From MGNI01 sp964353875 (lineage in GTDB: Bacteria > Chloroflexota > Anaerolineae > Anaerolineales > E44-bin32): a stretch of 64,000 nt of DNA. The notes below the pieces were generated by a model. The model was not told the origin of the DNA. It did no database searches and saw nothing but the letters and a program-made list of their open reading frames with translations. The DNA lies in the NCBI GenBank assembly GCA_964353875.1, contig CAYGXU010000003.1, positions 3,933 through 67,932 on the forward strand. Reading direction: 5' to 3'. Position 1 is the stretch's first letter. Each line of letters begins with the position of its first letter. This document shows, in pieces, positions 1 to 8,884 of the stretch. A program made the position numbers and the translations under genes.

Positions 1-128
1 TCAAATTCAACCCGATGGGTGTTATTTGTTCCGTCGATCGACGCCTGAAACATCTCAAATCGAATACGCTCGCGCTCCTCCGCATAACGTTTGGCTTTTT
101 CAATTTTGCCGATCATCCCATAATCCAT
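1..128 (-). CDS. Partial CDS, N-terminal 42 codons of a protein of uncertain function
   Basis: An open frame starts at the ATG on the minus strand at 128 and runs off the left edge of the window. A good ribosome binding site (GGAGTGGAGAGCT, ending directly before the ATG) supports the start. The visible residues begin MDYGMIGKIEKAKRYAEE and are highly charged, with no membrane segment. The opening resembles, from memory, small Chloroflexota proteins that carry a SWIM zinc finger further on, but the diagnostic cysteines would lie outside the window, so this is only a guess. Confidence 0.6.
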   Translation of the reverse strand, partial: MDYGMIGKIEKAKRYAEERERIRFEMFQASIDGTNNTHRVEF

Positions 129-242
129 AGCTCTCCACTCCTTTCAATGATTAGTGCAAGATGCACTCTGATATTTTAGAAGGAATTGAGATCGACCATA
201 CGTGTTGAGCCAGGTCATATGCATCTTCATCTATAGCAAAAA

Positions 243-269
243 GGCACGTGCTCTCATTGACCACGTGCC
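243..269 (-). terminator. Hairpin with U-tract, minus-strand terminator
   Basis: A perfect 8-bp stem (GGCACGTG / CACGTGCC) with an 11-nt loop is followed on the minus strand by TTTTTG (plus-strand A-run 238-242). It would end transcription coming from higher coordinates. The only open frame there (515 to 303, about 70 codons from TTG) matches nothing I recognise, so the transcript being terminated is unclear. Confidence 0.5.
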
Positions 270-729
270 CTTATTTGTCCTTGGTATTGTGCTCTTTGCA
301 TTTCACGCCAGCCCGTACCCCGACTCAATTTTAGTATAGGCGCGCTTCCATTGGGTGTCAATCCACGCTCCCCCTACCTCATCTCTGCGCTGCACCTCCC
401 CTTGCCAGTGGTCTGAAAAAGCGTCTCTTTCGACCAATGATTGGCAAAGCCCCTCCATCTTGACCGAAGGATAAATTCTATCGTTACTGCCATGAAACCT
501 GGTAATAGCCCTCAATGATCCTGCAATACCAGCCTTTGCCCTGGTCTATATCGGTTAAATCGATCGATTTTTGATTTCTCAAAATATAAGAAGTGCAGCC
601 TTCATCATCGCAATTCACAACCACATAATTCAATAAGCATCCTTATCAGGCAACTCCATCAGGGCAAATTTACATGTATTTTTCAGCGAGTTGCTCACAC
701 TTTTACATCGTTGTGCTAGGATTCAGTCG
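270..729. other. Intergenic region without a recognisable gene
   Basis: No convincing coding region, tRNA or repeat is visible. A minus-strand open frame of about 70 codons (515-303, TTG start, no clear ribosome binding site) lies upstream of the terminator-like hairpin at 243-269; I do not call it as a gene. Confidence 0.4.
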
Positions 730-2742
730 ATGAATACTTCAGAACGATTATTCGCTCGAACGGATCTCCTCCTGGCGTTCTTACTCGGTTGCGCCGCGCT
801 TGTTATCTACCTGCTCACACTCACGCCCAGTCTCTCATACCTCAGTCCCGATGGAAATGAATTGGCAACCATCCCTTCCATCCTCGGATTGGCTCATCCG
901 CCCGGTTACCCGGTGTATACCTGGCTGGGAAAAGTCTTCACCTGGTTGCCTATTGGGGATGCCGCTCACCGCATCAATCTGATGAGCGCGGTTCTTGGAG
1001 CAATGGGCGTCGGCGGGCTCTATCTGATCATCTTGACTCTCCTCAGACCAACATCCGCCTCCGTTAGCATCCGACGCGCTGGCACAACCTTGGCGGCTTT
1101 CTTGTTCGCATTCTCGCCCACATTCTGGTTGCAAGCAGTGATCGCCGAGGTCTATGCCCCCAATATCGCCTTTCTGGCATTCGTCCTGTTGGCTCTCTTG
1201 CATTGGGAACGTTCACGGCGCGACCGGGATTTCCTGCTCTTTTCCTTGATCTATGGTCTATCCCTGGGGACACATCTTTCTAACTTGGGATTTGCTCCTG
1301 CCTTCGCCCTCTTTATATTACTGTCAGATATCCGCTGTCTTCGACGTCCGACCTGGTGGCTGGCGGCATTCGCAGGCTTTGGAGTCGGGCTGGCACAATT
1401 CCTATGGCTCCCACTGCGTGCAAGTAGCTTTGACACGCCGCTCGGATTTGACCGCTTGCCGACCACCATGCGTGGCTTCTACAATTACACTCTGGGGGCC
1501 TTCTCACAATTAAAATTCGCCTTTCCCGTGGCTGCGTTGCCGGAACGCATCGTGGTCTATCTCGATCTGCTCCGGCAGGAATTCAGCATCTTGGGTATTG
1601 TTATCGGAATTATCGGCCTGGCAGCGATTCTCCTTCGACGCCCTCAACACTACTACCTCTTGGTGGGCATGTACCTCGTCCATGTCTGGTTCTTTATTCA
1701 GTACCGGGTTTTCGATTTGGAAGTCTTCTTCCTCCCAACTCACTTCCTCTGGGCAATCTTCTTGGCTTTTGGCATTGTTGAAGCTTTGGCTGGATGGACC
1801 TCCCTGGTGAGTAAGTTGCCGGGGAAGGTTCTGCCGTTTGCATTGAGATGGAGTTTGGTTTCCATAACCATTATCGCTGCTCTCTTTCCACTGCTTCGTA
1901 ATTGGTCGGATAATAATCGTTCGGAGGATGTCACCATCAATGATTTCTATTCCAATGTTTGGGAGAACCTCCCCAAGGGCAGCGTACTGCTCACCCAGGG
2001 CGGCGTTTTTGGTTATGACGCTTTCTACTGGCGTCTGGTCTACAATACTCGAAGTGATGTCGCTTTGCCCGCCTTGGCGGGCGCGGGCGTTACTCCATTC
2101 CAGGATCAACTTACTCATCAGGATCTTTATAGCACAACGACTATCACAGATGCAGGGCTCCGAAAAGGTGCGGGAGCAGTCCCCGCAGCAGATTTGTTGA
2201 CTGGAATTTGGCAAGTTCCGGTCATCGTTGGCAATCAGACTGAGACAGGATTCAGCAGGAGGGGGCGACTCACCCTCTACCGCTTAAGCGAAGAGCCTCC
2301 AAACCTGATCGTAGATAGTGAATTTCCTCAGGATTCCCCCTTGCTTGACCTGGGCGGTTTGATCCTCGAAGCGGCTAGTATCCACGGCAATGAAGTTGAA
2401 AGCGGGGGGTTGCTTCACCTCACTCTAACCTGGCAAGTGAAACAGCTCACACCTGTTGAGCTAGAACTCAACCTTGGTGAACAGATGCTTGAACGTCACG
2501 AACTCGGTTTTGGAAACCTGGAGAGGTATCACCTTGAAGTGGAACCATTAGTAGGAAAGACGATTGTGGAGGAATATTCAGTTGTCATCCCCTCCAATAC
2601 CCCAACAGGGGAATCTGATTTGGTTCTCCGAGTCAGCGGCACTGAAATCAAAACTCTTGTGGGGACGGTGATTGTGACAAATGAAGAGGAGACGATGGAA
2701 CGATGGTTGAGAATCGCTGGCAAATCGCCATCGGGGCGATAA
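730..2742 (+). CDS. DUF2723 polytopic membrane protein (glycosyltransferase-like)
   Basis: This is a 670-residue integral membrane protein of the DUF2723 family, related to the GT-C fold protein mannosyltransferases that use lipid-linked sugars. The family hallmark lies near the N-terminus after the first membrane helix: an acidic SPDGNEL stretch followed by AHPPGYPVY. About ten hydrophobic helices follow, then a soluble C-terminal portion (about residues 480-660) with beta-rich character. The frame is open upstream to 691, but the ATG at 730 has AGGAT upstream and begins directly before the charged N-terminus and first helix. The 3' end overlaps the next gene by 40 bases, so the two are likely co-transcribed. 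Substrate and acceptor cannot be deduced. Confidence 0.8.
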   Translation: MNTSERLFARTDLLLAFLLGCAALVIYLLTLTPSLSYLSPDGNELATIPSILGLAHPPGYPVYTWLGKVFTWLPIGDAAHRINLMSAVLGAMGVGGLYLIILTLLRPTSASVSIRRAGTTLAAFLFAFSPTFWLQAVIAEVYAPNIAFLAFVLLALLHWERSRRDRDFLLFSLIYGLSLGTHLSNLGFAPAFALFILLSDIRCLRRPTWWLAAFAGFGVGLAQFLWLPLRASSFDTPLGFDRLPTTMRGFYNYTLGAFSQLKFAFPVAALPERIVVYLDLLRQEFSILGIVIGIIGLAAILLRRPQHYYLLVGMYLVHVWFFIQYRVFDLEVFFLPTHFLWAIFLAFGIVEALAGWTSLVSKLPGKVLPFALRWSLVSITIIAALFPLLRNWSDNNRSEDVTINDFYSNVWENLPKGSVLLTQGGVFGYDAFYWRLVYNTRSDVALPALAGAGVTPFQDQLTHQDLYSTTTITDAGLRKGAGAVPAADLLTGIWQVPVIVGNQTETGFSRRGRLTLYRLSEEPPNLIVDSEFPQDSPLLDLGGLILEAASIHGNEVESGGLLHLTLTWQVKQLTPVELELNLGEQMLERHELGFGNLERYHLEVEPLVGKTIVEEYSVVIPSNTPTGESDLVLRVSGTEIKTLVGTVIVTNEEETMERWLRIAGKSPSGR

Positions 2743-3158
2743 TTCTATTATTCATATTGTTGACCGGAGCTTTCTCTCTGGGCGTTTACGTCGGCAGGCA
2801 GGGATTGAGCCGAGAAGGATTGCGTTATGAGCTTCCTGAACCTGGGGGAGCAGTTGGGATCGCTCCCGCTGATCGACCCTCAGGATTTCCCGATCGGCAG
2901 CCGGATCTGATCGGTAGACTTCGATCTATTTCAGCAGAGGCGATCGAACTGGCTACGCCCGATGGCGTTCGATTCATTCTTACCGATGAAAATACCCGTT
3001 TTCGCGACGCACAAAATCAAACCTTGAATGCCTCGGAATTGCAACAAGGGGATATTCTGGGCGTCTTTGGGAAGTTCACTGGCAATGGAGGTCGGCAAGT
3101 CCAGGCGACCTTAATCATTCGGATTCCGGAACGTCCTCCAGCCCAACCCGGACAATAG
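2703..3158 (+). CDS. Single-pass membrane protein with DUF5666-like domain
   Basis: The 151-residue product has one N-terminal transmembrane helix (about residues 9-29) and then an extracytoplasmic part. Residues 70-145 read like a small beta-barrel (LIGRLRSISAEAIELATPDG, later GDILGVFGKF), the pattern of DUF5666-type domains. It ends in a Pro-rich tail. It begins inside the last 40 bases of the DUF2723 gene, in another frame, which implies translational coupling. Function is unknown; the pairing suggests an accessory role to the membrane enzyme upstream (inference). Confidence 0.6.
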   Translation: MVENRWQIAIGAIILLFILLTGAFSLGVYVGRQGLSREGLRYELPEPGGAVGIAPADRPSGFPDRQPDLIGRLRSISAEAIELATPDGVRFILTDENTRFRDAQNQTLNASELQQGDILGVFGKFTGNGGRQVQATLIIRIPERPPAQPGQ

Positions 3159-3195
3159 AGGTATAATTCCGACAATAACCCATCGAGGTGCGATC

Positions 3196-3510
3196 TTGGG
3201 AAAAAACGACCAACAGAAACTCACCAAAAGAAAAAAGAGCGGGGCATTTGATGAACTCGCCTTGCGGATTAAACTGATCTGGCGCTTGCTCCTCGATCGA
3301 CGTGTTCATCCGCTGCTTAAATTACTCCCCTTTGGGACGTTGGTGTACTTCCTCGTCCCCGACATCCTGCCCGGTCCGGTCGATGATGCCCTTCTCATTT
3401 GGCTTGGGTCGTACTTGTTCGTCGAACTCTGCCCGGAGGAGATCGTACAGGAACACATGGATGCCCTCACAAAAGTCATCGAGGGCGAATGGCGCGAAAT
3501 CGATGAATAA
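3196..3510 (+). CDS. YkvA-like DUF1232 protein
   Basis: This 104-residue protein has a basic N-terminus and a hydrophobic core of DUF1232 (YkvA) type: a helix ending in PLLKLLPFGTLVYFLVPD, then PGPVDDALLIWLG. The VPD...PGPVDD pattern is characteristic of the family, whose function is unknown. It starts with TTG at 3196, supported by GAGGTG five bases upstream and by the lack of an upstream ATG. It stands alone between short intergenic spacers, in the same direction as its neighbours. Confidence 0.7.
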   Translation: MGKNDQQKLTKRKKSGAFDELALRIKLIWRLLLDRRVHPLLKLLPFGTLVYFLVPDILPGPVDDALLIWLGSYLFVELCPEEIVQEHMDALTKVIEGEWREIDE

Positions 3511-3596
3511 GGTAAGGTAATCCTGCTCATGGGATATCTCGCCAATAGCGGGTAAGCTCATGTGTTTTGATTCTCAATCATAGAAAACGTGTGGAA

Positions 3597-4124
3597 ATGC
3601 GCATTCAAGGGCACATTGCAGCCGGATACCTGGTTTCCCAAGGTTTGATAGCGATTTTACCCATCCCAGCCGATGAGCGGTTGGCGATGCTGACATTGGG
3701 GACGTTGGCAGGTGTCCTGCCCGATCTTGATGCCCTTTATTACTTTGCCAAGAAAAAGGCGGTGATGTTGAGCGATGACTTCACTCACCACCAATGGGTT
3801 TCCCATACCTTTCCCCCTTACCTGATTCTAACAGGCCTCTTGCTCGTTCTCGGTTGGTTCACAGCCAACACTTCACTCCAGAATGCATCCCTCTTCCTCG
3901 GTGTATCGGTCTGCATACACCTGCTATTGGACATGGTGGGCAGTGGCGATGGGATCATGATTCTATGGCCTATCAGCCGGCGGATGGTGGGCATCGGAAA
4001 ATTGAATGTTCATGGAATGACCTGGAAGCGAGTGTATGAAACCAGCCCCTATGTATGGATTGAGAATATGATCCTTATCACTGCTTTCGTCCTTCTCCTG
4101 GCGGACATTGTGGGTTTCATTTAA
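3597..4124 (+). CDS. YdjM-like membrane-bound metal-dependent hydrolase (DUF457)
   Basis: The 175-residue membrane protein matches the LexA-binding inner-membrane hydrolase-like family (DUF457/YdjM). The conserved residues are a His in GHIAAGYL near the start, the PDLD motif after the second hydrophobic segment, and a later HHQWVSHT cluster. Together these acidic and His residues are expected to bind metal. Four or five membrane helices are visible. The frame is open upstream to a TTG at 3567, but the ATG at 3597 starts directly at the conserved block and is preferred. The physiological substrate of the family is not established. Confidence 0.7.
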   Translation: MRIQGHIAAGYLVSQGLIAILPIPADERLAMLTLGTLAGVLPDLDALYYFAKKKAVMLSDDFTHHQWVSHTFPPYLILTGLLLVLGWFTANTSLQNASLFLGVSVCIHLLLDMVGSGDGIMILWPISRRMVGIGKLNVHGMTWKRVYETSPYVWIENMILITAFVLLLADIVGFI

Positions 4125-4310
4125 GAATGAGTAATGGGTTTATTTGCCTAACTCTATTAAATATCTTTATGTACAAGACATTCGTCCATTTAAATTAAAT
4201 AGGAAGGGCAATCGGAACACCCTGGGATTCGGCATAAAGCGTACATACTTATATCTTCGAGAAGAAGCAAGGTTAACCCCCCTCTAAGCAGAAGTGCATG
4301 GAGGTCAACG

Positions 4311-5381
4311 ATGGCAACCAAGTACCCCTTCAAAAACCTGGTCTTCCAGGCGGGCGGCATCAAAGCGCTTGCCTATCTTGGAGTGTTGCAGGTTCTTGAA
4401 GAGTGCCACATCCTGAATCAAATCGAGCGGATCGCGGGTGCCTCCGCTGGCGCTCTACTGGCCACTTTACTCAGTTTCCGTTTGAGCGCTCAGGAGACGA
4501 TCGATTTATTCAAAACAGTAGATTACTCTAAGATCGCTCAGACCAGTGAAGCCGAGGATGAATGGCTTGATCGTCTACCCAAGCTTCTCGAACGGGAGTT
4601 GGGAAAGCTCAAAGGGGGGATCGAGGCGGTCAGCCGTCTCTTTCGACGGTTCGGTCTCTATGCCAACGATTATGCCTATGGCTGGCTTCAGGAGACGATC
4701 GCCGAACATTGTCGGGGGAATGGGAATGCAACTTTCGCTGACTTCCGCAAGCGTGGATTCCGCGATATCTATGTTATCGCGACGAATCTATCCACTCACT
4801 CAGCTACTCTTTTTTCAGTTGAAACGACGCCGAAAGCCGCGGTCGCTGACGCGGTGCTGATGTCGGGTTCGATTCCACTTTATTTTGAGGCTCCACGATT
4901 TGATGGGGAAAAACTGGGCGCGGGGGATATTTACGCCGATGGAGGCGTTTTAAGCAGTTACCCCTTGCATATTTTCGATGATCCTCGCTATTCAAAAGGA
5001 AATCGCCGTTTCGAACACGGGATTAATTTGGAAACCCTCGGCTGCCGACTCTTCACTCCACAGGATTGTTCGCCCGGAGATGAGCGGATTTCAAACCTGA
5101 TCGATTACATCGAAAACCTGCTCGAGACGATGGCTGAGATACAGGCGGTTGCCTTCGAAAGCAGTTATGTTGATCAATTTCGCACAATCAACATCAGCAA
5201 CTGCGGCATTGCTACCACCGACTTCCGCATCCGACCCGAGGAGGACGACCCGAAATATGTGGCGCTGTTAAACTCCGGAATAACTGCGACGCGTAAATAT
5301 TTAGAAAATTACGAGCTTACGAATGATACATTAGAACGCGTTAAGAAAAGTCTTTCCGGATTGCTCAAATGGTGGCAATGA
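4311..5381 (+). CDS. Patatin-like phospholipase
   Basis: The 356-residue protein is a patatin-family serine acyl hydrolase. It has the oxyanion-hole Gly-rich loop (AGGIKALAYLG, residues 14-24), the nucleophile elbow GASAG (about residue 45) and the dyad Asp in DGGVLSSYP (about residue 207), the Ser-Asp pair typical of the fold. A GGAGG sequence sits just upstream of the ATG. There is no signal peptide, so it is probably cytosolic or membrane-associated. Its role in this organism (lipid turnover, or an antiphage or toxin effector as for some patatins) cannot be read from context, since it is flanked by non-coding stretches on both sides. Confidence 0.85.
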   Translation: MATKYPFKNLVFQAGGIKALAYLGVLQVLEECHILNQIERIAGASAGALLATLLSFRLSAQETIDLFKTVDYSKIAQTSEAEDEWLDRLPKLLERELGKLKGGIEAVSRLFRRFGLYANDYAYGWLQETIAEHCRGNGNATFADFRKRGFRDIYVIATNLSTHSATLFSVETTPKAAVADAVLMSGSIPLYFEAPRFDGEKLGAGDIYADGGVLSSYPLHIFDDPRYSKGNRRFEHGINLETLGCRLFTPQDCSPGDERISNLIDYIENLLETMAEIQAVAFESSYVDQFRTINISNCGIATTDFRIRPEEDDPKYVALLNSGITATRKYLENYELTNDTLERVKKSLSGLLKWWQ

Positions 5382-6093
5382 ACCTTTAATACAGAGCTTG
5401 ATCAAAGGAAAATAAAATCGTCAGCGCTTCTTCAAATCTCTCGAGAGGGCAATTGCATCCTCTATATCGATTAAGAAAGCCTCCGATACAGCACATATCT
5501 CAGGATTCACATTTTTTCGTCAGCATTCTCGGCACGACTCCGTAAAACCGGTCTTCTACAATGCTCTCTTTTCTGAGATGGTTATCCATTTACATGATCC
5601 GATCAAAAACAAGTCCGCTCCTGCGGGTCTTGTTCTTAGCCGATCTCCTTCCAGTTGCTATCCATTTTGTCCGAAGTGGGTAAAGGCAACAGCTAGAAAG
5701 CGCGCCTTGCCCCAGCTCTTTAACAAAAATTCACAAAAGCGCTCCCGTAAGAATCGACTGTCTGGTTGAGGTCGATGAGATGATCCGCAATATCCGAAAT
5801 AGTTTTTAATTGAAGAGTATCTTATGGAAATCGCGGAAGCAATTTGCAGGCGGGTATTCATCGAATTCAGCCTTACTTTGCAGGAAAGAGACCGATGTGC
5901 CGACCAATGTGTAACAGAAATTCTGCGATTTACACAAAGAGATCCTTTAAAGGACGGTTGACGTGAAAGCATTCTGAGAATAAGATCAAACATGAATGCT
6001 CCATCCATATAAAGACGCCAATCAAAGAAAGGATAATCCCGGACGCTGAGAGCAGCGTCAATCTGGTTTCACTCATCTCGTTGGAGCAGAAAA
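5382..6093. other. Non-coding stretch between patatin and DUF6056-like genes
   Basis: About 700 bases lack a supportable gene on either strand; the open frames present are short, without ribosome binding sites and without recognisable protein features. One hairpin lies inside it (listed separately). Confidence 0.4.
5608..5634 (-). terminator. Hairpin, possible terminator on minus strand
   Basis: The arms AACAAGTCCGC and GCGGGTCTTGTT pair with one small bulge around a TCCT loop. On the minus strand the stem is followed by TTTTTG. No minus-strand gene is visible just upstream of it in the direction of transcription, so its role is unclear. Confidence 0.3.
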
Positions 6094-7584
6094 ATGATTG
6101 ATCGAAATCCTCCATGGGGGAATTCTGAAGGCAAGATCCGTCGCATCGATTGGTTCTTATCGATTGCCACGTTCTCGCTTCTCTTCCCCTTAGCGCTGCA
6201 CGCGTATACAGGATTCTTTTCACGTTACATCGCGGATGATTTCTGCACAGCCAGCATATTGAAAGACCATGGTTTCTTTGAAAGTCAGAGACTCTGGTAT
6301 GAGACATGGTCAGGGCGCTTCTCATTTACATTGACGATCAACCTTTTTGAGATGATCGGCATACAGGTCGTCCCACTCCTTCCAACTTTTGCAATTATGG
6401 TTTGGATCTTTGTCTTTGCCTGGGCTATCAAACCTTTATTAAGGGCATTTGCCTTTCGAAGGCTTGTTTTTGCCGCTTTTTCATTGTCGATGCTGATCGT
6501 TTATGGCACGCTCGATCAAACCCCCGAGGTCATTCAATCGCTCTATTGGCAAACGGGCATGTTGACCTACACCCTCCCCCTTATTCTCTTAACACTCTTT
6601 GCTGGCATTGTTCTGCATGCCACGCTCATCGAACCAAAACTGACAATCTCGAAGGGTTTCATTTTATTCTTCTCTGTTTTGATCCCCTTTTTTGCTGGAG
6701 GTTACTCTGAGACTTCATCTGCGCTGCAGGTGACGGCGTTGATGCTTGCAGCGGCAGGATTGATAACCAAGCGTGCAGATATCCGCTTTAAAAGGGGCCT
6801 TGCATTGATCATCGCTGGGCTTTTAGGTTCAATTGCCTCGATGATTCTGGTGCTTCTCGCGCCGGGGAATGTGGTAAGGCGATCTCTCTTCCCTCAATCA
6901 CTGCCCCTCTTTGAGATCCTATGGCTCTCGGTTCGATTCGGGGTAATTTTCTATGTTAAGACCTTATGGAGTACCAGGATTACGACCTTTATGCTGGTCG
7001 TTTTTTCGGCTCTGATAGGCTTCTTCGCCACGTCATTCTCTGAGGACAGCCAAATCACTCCTTTCGTATGGCGCCGTAAGTTGGTTAGGGCGCTTTTGAT
7101 AACTCCTATCATTGGCTACTTGCTGTGCGCAAGTGCGATGGCACCCTCGGTATATGGAACCAACGCCTATCCGCCCGATCGTGCTCTCATCGTACCCCAG
7201 AATATCCTCAGCATGACCATCGTGATTTGGGGTACGATATTTGGAATCTGGCTTAAGACCTTACAAGCGGGAAATAAGGCATTGCATTCAAAAACAGTTC
7301 TCGCAGTTATTGCAGTCATCACTTTCTTATTATTACTCAGCCCTTTCTTTTCCATTCGTCGAACTCTGATCCTAAAAACATCCCCCATGAAAAGCTTTGC
7401 ATCTCTTTGGGACAGACAGGAAGAGCAAATTCTCATAGCGAAAAACGAACAGGAGTTCAATCCGAGGGTTATTCCTTTGCCGCATATAACTGGGCTGCAT
7501 ACCATCGGCGACGATGCGGATGACTGGCTCAATCGCTGTGTCGCTTCGTATTATGGCCTATCCTCCATAACGGCAGGCGATTGA
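6094..7584 (+). CDS. Polytopic membrane protein, DUF6056-like
   Basis: The 496-residue protein has about eleven hydrophobic helices. After the first helix it carries the acidic motif ADDFCTA, followed by a WYETWSGRF segment. This arrangement (a DD motif in the first extracytoplasmic loop, then a WSGR element) is what I know from DUF6056-type proteins, which resemble GT-C membrane glycosyltransferases. A GGAG about eight bases before the ATG supports the start. It stands alone between non-coding regions. The assignment to a glycosyltransferase fold is inference; donor and acceptor are unknown. Confidence 0.65.
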   Translation: MIDRNPPWGNSEGKIRRIDWFLSIATFSLLFPLALHAYTGFFSRYIADDFCTASILKDHGFFESQRLWYETWSGRFSFTLTINLFEMIGIQVVPLLPTFAIMVWIFVFAWAIKPLLRAFAFRRLVFAAFSLSMLIVYGTLDQTPEVIQSLYWQTGMLTYTLPLILLTLFAGIVLHATLIEPKLTISKGFILFFSVLIPFFAGGYSETSSALQVTALMLAAAGLITKRADIRFKRGLALIIAGLLGSIASMILVLLAPGNVVRRSLFPQSLPLFEILWLSVRFGVIFYVKTLWSTRITTFMLVVFSALIGFFATSFSEDSQITPFVWRRKLVRALLITPIIGYLLCASAMAPSVYGTNAYPPDRALIVPQNILSMTIVIWGTIFGIWLKTLQAGNKALHSKTVLAVIAVITFLLLLSPFFSIRRTLILKTSPMKSFASLWDRQEEQILIAKNEQEFNPRVIPLPHITGLHTIGDDADDWLNRCVASYYGLSSITAGD

Positions 7585-7914
7585 TATCGCCAGGTGAGCA
7601 ACCCATTTGGGGAGATATAGATCACCCTTTGCAAATGCGATCCCGCCTCAATATCTGTCGAATCATGATAAGGATCAATACTCCTTAATCATTCATCGGC
7701 GAGCATATTGGGTCGCGATTGCAGGATATCCAGTCTGACACGGAAAGGTCTTTCTACCATAGTATCTATTCATCCAGTAGGAGTAGGGTGCTTTCAGACT
7801 CAGGATACTTGCTGGGAGTATTCATATCAGGATTATTGGCGGCTGCAAGATAGTTGAATTCCCCACAGCGGGCAGTCATAAACAAGACGAACGCTGGCAT
7901 TCGCTAGGCTGGTG
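7585..7914. other. Intergenic region
   Basis: No gene, RNA or repeat could be supported. It separates the DUF6056-like gene from the downstream end of the RHS toxin locus on the other strand. Confidence 0.4.
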
Positions 7915-8100
7915 CTACCAATCCGTGAGCAGATAGAAAACGCCGTTAACAGCCGGATCAGGTGCGCCCGCTGCGCGCATGGCCGCGCCGCTGCCGTAGT
8001 AGCTGCGCGTGATCCCCGTCCCGATCTCATATTCGTAATAATCCCCTAGATAAGCCGTCTTGACGCCGTTGACGATGGACAACACGCGGTTTCCGCTAGT
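7915..8100 (-). pseudogene. Decayed RHS core fragment (fourth copy)
   Basis: Translated on the minus strand, this stretch reads from SGNRVLSIVNGV through YLGDYYEYEIGTG to GVFYLLTDW and then a TAG stop. It matches the segment just before the conserved RHS core of the cassettes at 10528-11688 and 12697-20009. Similarity breaks off on both sides: the DHLGSTNLT continuation is replaced by DW-stop, and the upstream sequence is unrelated. There is no start codon or toxin tip. It lies beyond the last cassette, and the part of RHS it retains (before FYLL) is the part missing from the orphan at 8868-9911, whose homology begins just after it. It is a relic of an earlier tip exchange or deletion. Confidence 0.75.
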
Positions 8101-8335
8101 GCTGCGGCAGAAGTCCGAGGTTTATCGACTTGGCGAGAGTGTTTCCATTGGAGTTGCAGTGGCTGCGAAGTTTGCTATTAATGTTGGTGTCTTATATAGA
8201 GAGGTTAGGTCGGCACTGGCGTTATGACCGACGCGGAAGGCTATTAAAAATTGCAGGCATGACCATAAGACTTGTTCCAACGCTGAGGCTATGGAACCGG
8301 GAAATCGATGAATTTCAAACCTCTACCCTATCCAC

Positions 8336-8884
8336 TTATCCAGTTTCGTATTCTTCGAATAATGGCTGTGCATCCTCAAGATAAGCCACAAATCTCCGAT
8401 ATTGTTTTCCCCAATCCGGATCAGCGATTTCATTGGGATAAATCTCTTCCAAATACCTGCCCCAATTCCTCGCCAAGCTTAACAACTCTTTCCCAAATTG
8501 GTCTAGCGGAACACAGGCTTCTTGAATTGCTACCCACCGATTGGGGACCTGCAAAGTGATCAATATCCTGTTTTGTGATGGCCTACCTTTGAGCTCCAAC
8601 CTCCACGGATCACTAAACCATTCTGCCATTACTCTGTTACCATTCATTATGTCTCCAAATTGAGCGAGTAAATGATCCAATAGTAATAGCAGATATGTTG
8701 GTGGAAGCCCTATGGCTGCATCATTTCCATCTAGATAAATATGTAGATAAGCCAACTCGGTCGGATAATTCTCGCTTAGTCTCGAATGCTCGTTTGATGA
8801 TAATGGCGGCTCTGGTGAATAATCAAGCTTTAGTTTTTCGAAAGACCCTATCCACGTTTTTAGATGCCTATTCTGGGAATGCAC
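8336..8884 (-). CDS. Candidate immunity protein for RHS tip at 8868-9911
   Basis: The 182-residue protein is acidic and cytosolic in character, without signal peptide or membrane helix. It matches no family I can name. It begins with GTG at 8884, preceded by a strong ribosome binding site (GGAGAGGTGATAA), and overlaps the 3' end of the upstream RHS toxin gene by 17 bases. Small size, position directly after an RHS C-terminal tip and coupled translation are the usual signs of a cognate immunity gene, so it is called as such by context only. It is the last intact gene of the minus-strand toxin locus. Confidence 0.6.
   Translation of the reverse strand: MHSQNRHLKTWIGSFEKLKLDYSPEPPLSSNEHSRLSENYPTELAYLHIYLDGNDAAIGLPPTYLLLLLDHLLAQFGDIMNGNRVMAEWFSDPWRLELKGRPSQNRILITLQVPNRWVAIQEACVPLDQFGKELLSLARNWGRYLEEIYPNEIADPDWGKQYRRFVAYLEDAQPLFEEYETG

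Noticed and set aside
303..515. 70-codon minus-strand frame before the hairpin at 243-269
   Set aside because: TTG start, no ribosome binding site, no recognisable protein features; only the terminator-like hairpin speaks for transcription.
8130..8560. Plus-strand frames beside the candidate immunity gene
   Set aside because: Short frames overlapping or opposite the better supported minus-strand gene, without ribosome binding sites or domains.
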